The position numbers were made by a program, and so were the translations under genes. This document shows, one piece after another, positions 1 through 5,605 of a stretch of DNA of 6,594 nucleotides; the first letter of the stretch is position 1; each line of letters opens with the position of its first letter. Source of the DNA: Deferribacteres bacterium (GTDB taxonomy: Bacteria; Nitrospirota; Thermodesulfovibrionia; UBA6902); contig JAUVPO010000108.1 in assembly GCA_030598625.1 (NCBI GenBank), forward strand, positions 1-6,594. Reading direction: 5' to 3'. The notes below the pieces were generated by a model. That model searched no databases and was not told the DNA's origin. It saw nothing but the letters and a program-made list of their open reading frames with translations.

Positions 1-396
1 AAGAAATGCGTATCCACCGTCAAAGAGCATGTTTACGGAAAGGCCGTTTAAAAGGAATTTTACTTTTTCCGAATTAATGGTCTTAATACCTCTTACTTCA
101 ATTTCCTCTTTTCCATAATGCCCTTTGGTCATTCCAATGCCGGGAATTTTTCTAAGGACGTCTACTATGTCTCTGGCCCCCATGTTGCGTATCTGTTCTG
201 CAGTGATTACAGTGGCGATGGCCGGGGCTTCTTTTACCGACTGGAGCTGTTTTGTGGCCAATGTCAGAAGTTCCTCTTCTTCAAAAAACAGAAGAAGTTC
301 CTCTGCTGTTTCCGATTCAAGGTCTGAAAGCTCAAAGGCGTAGGAATTTGTACACAGGAAAAGAAAAATCAGGATGAAAAGGGAAAATCTAATCAT
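1..396 (-). CDS. TonB-dependent outer-membrane receptor, N-terminal part (partial, runs off left edge)
   Basis: Reading the minus strand from the ATG at 396 gives 132 uninterrupted codons with no stop before the window edge. Residues 1-20 look like a signal peptide: a basic start (MIR), a hydrophobic core rich in Phe, Leu and Ile, and a small-residue cleavage site ending NSYA. A short acidic stretch follows (about residues 37-41, FEEEE). After it comes the plug domain: the segment EAPAIATVITAEQI, then DIVDVLRKIPGI, then IEVRGI and KVKFLLNG. This order is typical of TonB-dependent receptors, which span the outer membrane and import iron chelates, heme, cobalamin or other ligands using TonB energy. 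The barrel and TonB-box-independent specificity regions are outside the window, so the ligand cannot be told. The gene is divergent from the heme genes. An AAGGA at 405-409 supports the start. Family call is firm; substrate is unknown. Confidence 0.88.
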   Translation of the reverse strand, partial: MIRFSLFILIFLFLCTNSYAFELSDLESETAEELLLFFEEEELLTLATKQLQSVKEAPAIATVITAEQIRNMGARDIVDVLRKIPGIGMTKGHYGKEEIEVRGIKTINSEKVKFLLNGLSVNMLFDGGYAFL

Positions 397-404
397 TATT
401 TATT

Positions 405-409
405 TCCTT
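405..409 (-). promoter_or_regulatory. Ribosome binding site of the TonB-dependent receptor
   Basis: On the minus strand AAGGA lies eight bases before the ATG at 396, a normal Shine-Dalgarno spacing. It supports the chosen start, which also places the signal peptide correctly. Confidence 0.7.
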
Positions 410-450
410 TTCTTGATTAGAAGTTAGAAATTAAATTTATCATAAAATTA

Positions 451-487
451 AAAATAAGATTGATGATTGTAAATAACATCTTAATTT
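451..487. repeat. Imperfect 10-base inverted repeat upstream of the receptor gene
   Basis: AAAATAAGAT at 451-460 pairs with ATCTTAATTT at 478-487: nine of ten positions are complementary and 17 bases separate the arms. It lies 55-91 bases upstream of the receptor start, in the range where an operator would act. The arms are AT-rich, so chance is a real possibility in this region. The spacer contains the TTTACA (minus strand) noted as a possible -35. No match to a known operator is convincing. Confidence 0.4.
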
Positions 488-493
488 CCTATA

Positions 494-506
494 TATAAAA
501 TTTATA
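494..506. repeat. Short AT dyad TATAAA-A-TTTATA
   Basis: TATAAA at 494-499 and TTTATA at 501-506 are perfect reverse complements around one central A. Sequences of this type can serve as -10 elements on either strand or as small operators, but in such AT-rich DNA they also arise by chance. Confidence 0.3.
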
Positions 507-629
507 GTATATAACTCAAACTGTTATCTGTCTATTAATTATTTATCGGAATATAAGGAAATCTACAAAGGAATCTCTGGTTTTTTGTTTTGTATAGACT
601 TTTTTTTGATAGTAGTTGTTTATTATTAG

Positions 630-659
630 TTGAATGGGTCGAATTTAGCTGAGTACAAA
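630..659 (+). promoter_or_regulatory. Weak candidate promoter of hemW
   Basis: TTGAAT (630-635, four of six matches to the sigma-70 -35) and TACAAA (654-659, four of six matches to the -10) are 18 bases apart. Transcription would begin near 666 and leave a leader of about 65 bases. Neither box is strong, so this is only a candidate. Confidence 0.28.
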
Positions 660-730
660 TTCTATGCACATGTTATCATAGCAAATGTCGCCTGAATCTC
701 TAATAAAAGGTCTGACATAAGAATCAACCT

Positions 731-1882
731 ATGTCTCTTTCTCTTTACGTCCACATCCCTTTCTGCCTGAAGAGGTGCGTTTACTGCGATTTCGTGTCAG
801 GGATTTATGACTCCGGGAAAGCAGTTGACTATGTAACCACGTTAAAAAAAGAAATCAGGGGAATTACAAATGCAAAACCCCTCTCGACCCTTTACATAGG
901 AGGCGGAACACCCACAGCGCTTTCCACAGATATATTATCAGGGCTTATTGATAATATCTTTAATCACTTCAGGTTCATCGACAACTATGAAGCCACAATC
1001 GAAGCGAATCCCGGCACAGTAGACAGTGATAAGTTGAAGATAATACGTTCCGCTGGAATTAACAGAATAAGTATAGGTGTTCAATCTTTTAATGATGCGG
1101 AACTTTCTTTCCTCGGAAGGATACATACCCGTGACGAAGCTGAACAGGCTGTATATCTTTCAAGAGAGGCCGGATTTAAAAATGTCGGGATTGATTTAAT
1201 ATACGGACTGCCGGGACAGAGTATCGAGAGATGGAAAAAGACACTTAAAGAGGCGTTAAGTTTAAGGCCTGAACATATTTCCGCCTACGAGCTTACGGCG
1301 GAAAAAGGGACAACTCTTGATAAGATGTTAAAAATAACATCAGGAGCAAACAATCTAAAGCCCCTGGACGAAGACAAAATCATTGACATGTACAACCATA
1401 CAATTGACCATTTGACATCCAGTGGATACATACACTATGAAATATCCAATTTCGCAACGCCCGGTCATTCCTGCAAGCACAACCTCAACTACTGGGACAG
1501 GAAAGAATATCGCGGCACAGGCACTGGAGCGCATTCATTTATGGAAGACAAACGGTTTTATAACACTGCCGGTCTTGACCATTATATAGAGGCGGTTTCG
1601 GAAAACAGGAGCCCCGTTGAAGAACATGAAAACATCTCTGCGGACAGGGCGTTTTCCGAGGCCATATTTCTCGGACTGAGAAAAACCGGGGGCATTAATA
1701 TTGAATCTCTCTCAAGGCGTTATAACATAAATATTTTAAGCCGTTATAATCATGAGATAGAATACCTGAGGGAAGCCGGGCTGATCGAGATTACATGCTC
1801 AGGTTATTCATATGAGACAAACCTGAAACTTACAAAAAAGGGTCTGATACTTTCGAACGAGGTATTTGCAAGATTCATATAA
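731..1882 (+). CDS. hemW: HemW, radical-SAM heme chaperone (HemN-like family)
   Basis: The 383-residue product has the expected length of HemW, a cytosolic radical-SAM-fold protein that binds heme and delivers it to target proteins. The N-terminus carries the cluster motif C12-x3-C16-x2-C19 in the context HIPFCLKRCVYCDF. It also has GGGTP (57-61), EANPGT (91-96), IGVQSF (115-120) and the HemW-specific HNxxYW motif (H250, N251, Y254, W255). The C-terminal third (about 305-380) matches the winged-helix HemN_C region. It is not a true coproporphyrinogen dehydrogenase: the fourth cysteine of HemN (CxxxCxxCxC) is replaced by the YCDF form and the HemN N-terminal extension is absent. The ATG at 731 has no good Shine-Dalgarno; AAAAGG at 705-710 is 20 bases away, too far. 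The start is still favoured because it puts the iron-sulfur motif at the usual distance from the N-terminus. The gene precedes the heme synthesis cluster and may be a separate transcript, given the hairpin that follows it. Confidence 0.93.
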   Translation: MSLSLYVHIPFCLKRCVYCDFVSGIYDSGKAVDYVTTLKKEIRGITNAKPLSTLYIGGGTPTALSTDILSGLIDNIFNHFRFIDNYEATIEANPGTVDSDKLKIIRSAGINRISIGVQSFNDAELSFLGRIHTRDEAEQAVYLSREAGFKNVGIDLIYGLPGQSIERWKKTLKEALSLRPEHISAYELTAEKGTTLDKMLKITSGANNLKPLDEDKIIDMYNHTIDHLTSSGYIHYEISNFATPGHSCKHNLNYWDRKEYRGTGTGAHSFMEDKRFYNTAGLDHYIEAVSENRSPVEEHENISADRAFSEAIFLGLRKTGGINIESLSRRYNINILSRYNHEIEYLREAGLIEITCSGYSYETNLKLTKKGLILSNEVFARFI

Positions 1883-1950
1883 TATTCATATTTTAAGTGT
1901 TTCATATAAGTATTAAAAAAGGTAAAATATTCACTATCATTAAGACTCAT

Positions 1951-1995
1951 CAGCAGGAGAGAACAGCCGTTAGCCCCTGCTGGATTTTGTTTTTT
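1951..1995 (+). terminator. Rho-independent terminator of hemW, or an attenuator in the ahbD leader
   Basis: CAGCAGG (1951-1957) and CCTGCTG (1976-1982) form a perfect 7-bp stem. A small inner stem is possible (AAC 1962-1964 with GTT 1969-1971). The stem is followed by GATTTTGTTTTTT (1983-1995), a good T-tract. It lies 69 bases after the hemW stop and ends 23 bases before the ahbD ATG. That position is late for a plain hemW terminator with a new promoter after it, since only 23 bases remain before ahbD. Either ahbD is reached by read-through, or its promoter lies before the hairpin, which would make it an attenuator. A TAAAAT at 1923-1928 could be a -10, but no -35 is visible. Confidence 0.6.
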
Positions 1996-2009
1996 AACAA
2001 TAATACGTC

Positions 2010-2014
2010 GGGAG
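2010..2014 (+). promoter_or_regulatory. Ribosome binding site of ahbD
   Basis: GGGAG sits four bases before the ATG at 2019. Spacing is slightly short but usable, and it supports this start, which places the radical-SAM cysteines at residues 18-25 as in the family. Confidence 0.5.
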
Positions 2015-2018
2015 CAAT

Positions 2019-3104
2019 ATGATCAGGAAATTTGAACCGAAGTGGATTGCATGGGAAATTACGAGGCGGTGCAATCTCAACTGCGTGCACTGCCGCTCGT
2101 CATCCGGGATGGAGGCAAAAGGGCATCCCGATTTCTCCACGGAGGATGCATACAGGATTATTGACGATATAGCAGATTACGCCAAACCCGTAATTGTCCT
2201 TTCCGGAGGCGAACCTTTATTAAGAAAAGATGTATTTGATATAGCAAACTACGGGACCGGGAAAGGGCTCAGAATGTGCATTGCAACAAACGGCGCCCTT
2301 GTAACGGAAGCAGTTTGTGAAAACATGAAGACATCAGGAGTAAGAATGGTGTCCCTCAGCCTTGACGGCTCGACCGAAGATGTTCATGACGACTTCAGAA
2401 AACAGAAAGGCGCATTTGCAGGGGTAATGAACGCGGCAAAATTATTTAATAAATACGACATCGACTTCCTGATAAACTCATCCTTTACAAAACGGAACCA
2501 GGAAGAGATACCCAAAGTCTACAGGCTCGCAAAAGAACTCGGAGCAACCGCGTGGTACATGTTTATGATAGTGCCGACCGGCAGGGGCGAAGATATCATG
2601 AATGAGCTGATCTCAAAAGAAGACTACGAAGAGCTGCTGGAGTGGCATTACCGGATGGAAAAGGAAGAAAAAGACATGCTCGTAAGACCGACCTGCGCTC
2701 CCCATTATTACAGAGTCGTGCTCCAGAAGCAGAAAGAAGAAGGCGAAAAATTCGAGCGCAGAAGCCTGAAGTTCTCCACGGGCGGGTCCAAGGGTTGTAT
2801 CGCGGGGCAGGTAATCTGTCTTATTGATGTTGACGAGAATGTCCTCCCATGCAGTTACTTCCCCAAGTCAGCTGGAAACCTTAAGGAACAGTCGTTTAAG
2901 GACATATGGGAAAATTCGGAGCTTTTCCTTGAAATGAGAGACTTCAAAAAGTATAAAGGCAGATGCGGTTCCTGTGAGTATATAAATGTTTGCGGGGGAT
3001 GCCGGGCCCGGGCATATGCAGTGACCGGAGACTATCTTGAAGAAGAACCCTTCTGCGGCTATGTTCCTTACAGGATAAAAAAAGCCGGACAGAAAAAGAA
3101 ATAG
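2019..3104 (+). CDS. ahbD: AhbD-type radical-SAM Fe-coproporphyrin III decarboxylase (heme b synthase)
   Basis: The 361-residue product closely follows the AhbD pattern. AhbD removes the two carboxyls of the propionates on rings A and B of Fe-coproporphyrin III to give heme b without oxygen. The radical-SAM motif is C18-x3-C22-x2-C25 in the context WEITRRCNLNCVHCRSS, followed by GGEP (63-66), ATNG (89-92) and SLDG (114-117). Further AhbD-like segments are VPTGRG (185-190) and TCAPHYYR (225-232). The C-terminal half is SPASM-like, with cysteines at 260, 267, 278, 316, 319, 325, 328 and 346, including C-x2-C-x5-C-x2-C and CGGCRARAY; these should hold one or more auxiliary iron-sulfur clusters. 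The alternative is AhbC, the related didecarboxysiroheme deacetylase, but the AhbD-like segments favour AhbD. The gene is 21 bp upstream of hemE, so the two are almost certainly co-transcribed. Function is assigned by recalled family similarity, not by a search. Confidence 0.85.
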   Translation: MIRKFEPKWIAWEITRRCNLNCVHCRSSSGMEAKGHPDFSTEDAYRIIDDIADYAKPVIVLSGGEPLLRKDVFDIANYGTGKGLRMCIATNGALVTEAVCENMKTSGVRMVSLSLDGSTEDVHDDFRKQKGAFAGVMNAAKLFNKYDIDFLINSSFTKRNQEEIPKVYRLAKELGATAWYMFMIVPTGRGEDIMNELISKEDYEELLEWHYRMEKEEKDMLVRPTCAPHYYRVVLQKQKEEGEKFERRSLKFSTGGSKGCIAGQVICLIDVDENVLPCSYFPKSAGNLKEQSFKDIWENSELFLEMRDFKKYKGRCGSCEYINVCGGCRARAYAVTGDYLEEEPFCGYVPYRIKKAGQKKK

Positions 3105-3116
3105 ACCGCTGGATAC

Positions 3117-3122
3117 GGAGGA
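3117..3122 (+). promoter_or_regulatory. Ribosome binding site of hemE
   Basis: GGAGGA lies in the 21-base gap between the ahbD stop and the hemE ATG at 3126. It is a strong Shine-Dalgarno at a slightly short spacing and fixes the start. Confidence 0.75.
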
Positions 3123-3125
3123 ATC

Positions 3126-4175
3126 ATGAACGATACGTTTCTTAAAGCTTGCAGAGGAGAAGAGGTCCCTTTTACACCCGTCTGGATCATGCGCCAGGCA
3201 GGGAGATATCTTCCCGAGTACCGCGAAGTCAGAGGCAAAGCTGATTTTCTCACTATGTGCAAGACACCCGAACTCGCCGCCAAAGTCACATTACAGCCTG
3301 TTGATATATTAAACGTAGATGCGGCCATCCTCTTTTCCGACATCCTTATTCCATGCGAGGCCATGGGCCAGGGGCTGGAATTCCAGGAAAACAGGGGGCC
3401 GATATTAGACCCGGTCATGCGGGATAAAGACACAATTGATAATCTTTCCGTTCCTGATCCTGAAGATAAAACGAAATTCGTGATGGATACAATCCGTCTG
3501 CTCAGAAGAGAACTTGCTGAGAGAGTGCCTCTTATCGGTTTTTCCGGCGCCCCTTTTACCACAGCTACTTATATGATTGAAGGCGGCACGTCCAGAAACT
3601 TCATGAACACGAAGAGGTTGATCTACGAAACCCCGATGCTGTATAAATCACTGATGGATAAAATAACCGCAACTATCACCGAATATTTAAAGGCCCAGAT
3701 AAGCGCCGGGGCACAGGCCGTTCAGATATTCGATACATGGGGTGGAATATTTTCACCCGGAGACTTCAGGGAATTTGCATTAGCTTATGTTATTAAAATT
3801 ATTGACGCGCTCAAAAAATGGATAAAGACTGAAAACCGGGAACATGTACCGATAATCTACTTTGTCGGCCAAACAGCCGGCCTGTTGAAAGAGATCAGGA
3901 CTTCCGGAGCAGATGCATTCGGAGTTGACTGGAGGATCAACATTGATGACGCCGCAAGGGGACTTGGCGGTGATGTCGTAGTGCAGGGAAACCTTGATCC
4001 CCTTTCAATGTTTCTTCCCCATGATAAAATAGAAGAGCGGGTCAAGGATATTCTAGGCAGGGCGTCTTCCGCCCGCGGCCATATCTTTAACCTCGGACAC
4101 GGTGTTGTTCCCGAAACTCCTCCGGAAAACGTTATTGCACTGGTCGAGATGGTCCACCGGTTGAGCGGGAAATAA
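3126..4175 (+). CDS. hemE: Uroporphyrinogen decarboxylase HemE
   Basis: HemE is a cytosolic TIM-barrel enzyme that decarboxylates the four acetate side chains of uroporphyrinogen III to give coproporphyrinogen III. The product is 349 residues, the normal full length. The first signature is intact at WIMRQAGRYLPEY (20-32), with R23 equivalent to human Arg37. D72 in LFSDIL corresponds to human Asp86, Y149 in TTATYMIEGG to Tyr164, and H325 in NLGHGVVPET to His339, so all the main active-site residues are present. It follows ahbD by 21 bp with a strong ribosome binding site. The pairing matters because HemE is not part of the siroheme-dependent route in which AhbD was described. Nothing suggests truncation or frameshift. 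Open frames on the opposite strand here are shadows. Confidence 0.97.
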   Translation: MNDTFLKACRGEEVPFTPVWIMRQAGRYLPEYREVRGKADFLTMCKTPELAAKVTLQPVDILNVDAAILFSDILIPCEAMGQGLEFQENRGPILDPVMRDKDTIDNLSVPDPEDKTKFVMDTIRLLRRELAERVPLIGFSGAPFTTATYMIEGGTSRNFMNTKRLIYETPMLYKSLMDKITATITEYLKAQISAGAQAVQIFDTWGGIFSPGDFREFALAYVIKIIDALKKWIKTENREHVPIIYFVGQTAGLLKEIRTSGADAFGVDWRINIDDAARGLGGDVVVQGNLDPLSMFLPHDKIEERVKDILGRASSARGHIFNLGHGVVPETPPENVIALVEMVHRLSGK

Positions 4176-4284
4176 GCGACTCAGGCATAAAAGCAATTTT
4201 CACACGATCTTACACTATTCAAGGATCAACTCTCCTGAACCGATAAAAGGGTACATATTTCAACAAAATGCGTAACCTTTAAAA
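4176..4284 (+). other. Gap between hemE and the diguanylate cyclase
   Basis: These 109 bases contain no gene, no clear terminator hairpin and no convincing promoter pair. The cyclase may therefore be transcribed by read-through from ahbD-hemE. The bases directly before its ATG (CTTTAAAA) give no recognisable ribosome binding site. Confidence 0.4.
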
Positions 4285-5514
4285 ATGAGCGATTCTCATA
4301 AGAGCGATTCCAGTCGTCCCCGTTTAAAGCTGCATATTTTCAGTCTGGCCCTATTATGGACCCTGGTCTTTTACGTCGGATTTTTATGGAATATTTTTCA
4401 TGAAGGAGAGAACACCGTTTTAGTCGTATATATTCTCCTTTGGCTGACAGGCCTGACCGGGATTATCCTTGTGGGCAAACGATTTTGGGAGCAAAGTCAG
4501 GCGGAAGAAAAGCTCATAAGGCAGCATACTGAACTGAAATCCCTGAATTCAAAGCTGGAAGTGCTTTATGAAGTCTCCTCTGCAATCGGCCGGACTTTAA
4601 ACCTGTCCGAACTCTTCGATATTATACTGACAACCATTACAGGACTTGAACAGTTTGACGTTGTGCGCAAGGGTGGAATATTCATTATAAAAGGCGACAG
4701 GATGGAGCTTGTTTCACACCTCGGCCATCCGGAAAGTTTTCTTGACCTTCACAAAGACATGAAGGTCGGCGACTGTCTCTGCGGTCTTGCCGCAAAGACA
4801 GGAGAGATTATTATATCCGGGAATTCCGGGAGTGACGACAGGCATACGGTCGCATATCCCGGAATGATCGCTCACGGACATATTATAGTGCCCCTTAAAG
4901 CATGGGAAAAAGTCATAGGGGTGTTATATCTTTATCTGCCGGCTAACATTAATATGGATAATCACAAAATAAATCTGATTCGTTCCATAGGAAGCCAGAT
5001 AGGAGGGGCGATTGAAAACGCAAGGCTTTATGAAGAAACAAAATCGCTTTCCCTGCATGACACCCTTACAGGGCTTGCAAACAGACGCTTTCTGGACATT
5101 GTGTTTGAAAGAAGCTTTGCAAGGGCAAAGAGAGTCAACAGGTCTCTTTCACTCATTATGCTGGATATAGACAATTTCAAGGCATATAACGATACATACG
5201 GGCACTCCGAAGGAGACAGGATACTTACCAACATTGCTAATGCGATCCTGGAGGAGACGAGAGAGATAGACCTTGCCGTCCGGTACGGCGGTGAAGAGTT
5301 CCTTGTCCTGCTCCCCGAGACAGACCTGACAAGCGCATGTGAAGTGGCCGAAAGGATAAGGCGGACTTCCGAAGCAAAAACAGGAATCACCGTAAGCCTT
5401 GGAGTTTCCTCTTACCATAATGAGATACAAAAAGAAGATCTTGTTGTTAAAGCTGATGACGCCTTATACCAGGCCAAACAAAAAGGAAAAAATCGCGTCG
5501 AAGTCAGCGCTTAG
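4285..5514 (+). CDS. Membrane-anchored GAF-GGDEF diguanylate cyclase
   Basis: The 409-residue product has two predicted membrane helices (about 17-38 and 45-64), a short coiled-coil-like linker (about 67-95), a GAF domain (about 92-247) and a C-terminal GGDEF domain (about 250-406). GGDEF domains join two GTP to form cyclic di-GMP. The catalytic domain looks active: DTLTGLANRR (259-268), LDIDNF (293-298, with metal-ligand D294), and GGEEF (335-339). An inhibitory I-site RxxD is at R326-D329, five residues before GGEEF, so product feedback is likely. The GAF domain has C164-L-C166-G, an H187 in DDRH, and H197 and H199 in AHGH. This set of Cys and His could bind a metal or cofactor, but that is inference. 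There is no Shine-Dalgarno before ATG 4285; an in-frame TAA at 4273 and the lack of other starts leave this the best choice. It sits 109 bp after hemE and 91 bp before hemH. Its signal is unknown. Confidence 0.93.
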   Translation: MSDSHKSDSSRPRLKLHIFSLALLWTLVFYVGFLWNIFHEGENTVLVVYILLWLTGLTGIILVGKRFWEQSQAEEKLIRQHTELKSLNSKLEVLYEVSSAIGRTLNLSELFDIILTTITGLEQFDVVRKGGIFIIKGDRMELVSHLGHPESFLDLHKDMKVGDCLCGLAAKTGEIIISGNSGSDDRHTVAYPGMIAHGHIIVPLKAWEKVIGVLYLYLPANINMDNHKINLIRSIGSQIGGAIENARLYEETKSLSLHDTLTGLANRRFLDIVFERSFARAKRVNRSLSLIMLDIDNFKAYNDTYGHSEGDRILTNIANAILEETREIDLAVRYGGEEFLVLLPETDLTSACEVAERIRRTSEAKTGITVSLGVSSYHNEIQKEDLVVKADDALYQAKQKGKNRVEVSA

Positions 5515-5526
5515 AGTTAAATACAA

Positions 5527-5575
5527 CTCAAACCCCCTCCGGGTATGATATACTTTATCCAGGTTTGCTCAAACC
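5527..5575. repeat. Direct repeat CTCAAACC flanking the hemH -10, with an inverted copy
   Basis: CTCAAACC occurs at 5527-5534 and again at 5568-5575, 41 bases apart, so both copies would lie on about the same face of the helix. GGTTTG at 5562-5567 is an inverted copy that makes a small dyad with CAAACC at 5570-5575. The copies bracket the extended -10 at 5546-5554 and one overlaps the predicted transcription start, an arrangement suggestive of an operator. No regulator can be named. Confidence 0.4.
5546..5554 (+). promoter_or_regulatory. Candidate extended -10 promoter of hemH
   Basis: TG-A-TATACT is a full TGn extension followed by a five-of-six match to TATAAT. No -35 is visible at 16-18 bases upstream, which is acceptable for an extended -10 promoter. 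Transcription would begin near 5561 and leave a leader of about 45 bases before the TTG start. It would let hemH be expressed separately from the cyclase gene. Confidence 0.45.
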
Positions 5576-5605
5576 GTTATTACGGGCTTCGGATCAGAGT
5601 GAATT

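Larger units (their letters stand above)
397..730. other. AT-rich divergent intergenic region between the receptor gene and hemW
   Basis: This 334-base stretch holds no convincing gene on either strand. It is much richer in A and T than the flanking coding sequence and must carry the 5' signals of both divergent genes. Visible structure: an imperfect inverted repeat (451-460 with 478-487), a 13-base AT dyad (494-506), a short near-duplicate (AAGGAAATCT at 555-564 and AAGGAATCT at 568-576), T-rich tracts at 581-607, and a weak promoter-like pair before hemW (630-659). On the minus strand, TTTACA at 473-468 could be a -35 for the receptor gene, but no -10 sits at a good distance. No recognisable riboswitch or RNA gene was seen. 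Confidence 0.6.

Noticed and set aside
118..343. Two short plus-strand open frames (118-327 and 125-343)
   Set aside because: They lie opposite the TonB receptor frame, which has a signal peptide, a ribosome site and plug-domain motifs; their translations show no recognisable pattern.
397..480. Fur box in front of the TonB receptor gene
   Set aside because: The best alignment by eye, around 455-473 on the minus strand, matches about half of the 19-base consensus, which is not better than expected in AT-rich DNA.
555..576. Tandem near-duplicate AAGGAAATCT / AAGGAATCT
   Set aside because: Only two short imperfect copies; no array, no associated gene, and likely chance.
1951..2018. Riboswitch upstream of ahbD
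   Set aside because: The hairpin does not match the conserved cores of cobalamin, SAM, SAH, preQ1, fluoride, ZTP, molybdenum cofactor or c-di-GMP riboswitches as I know them; the stem is simple and short.
3068..3562. A 164-codon minus-strand open frame opposite hemE
   Set aside because: It is antisense to the strongly conserved hemE and the end of ahbD; its translation is Ser/Arg-rich low-information sequence typical of a shadow frame.
4176..4284. Terminator or promoter between hemE and the cyclase gene
   Set aside because: No stem with a T-tract and no -35/-10 pair with sensible spacing could be found; TACATA at 4252-4257 lacks a -35.
5028..5430. Two minus-strand open frames opposite the GGDEF domain
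   Set aside because: They are antisense to well-conserved catalytic motifs, overlap each other and resemble no family.
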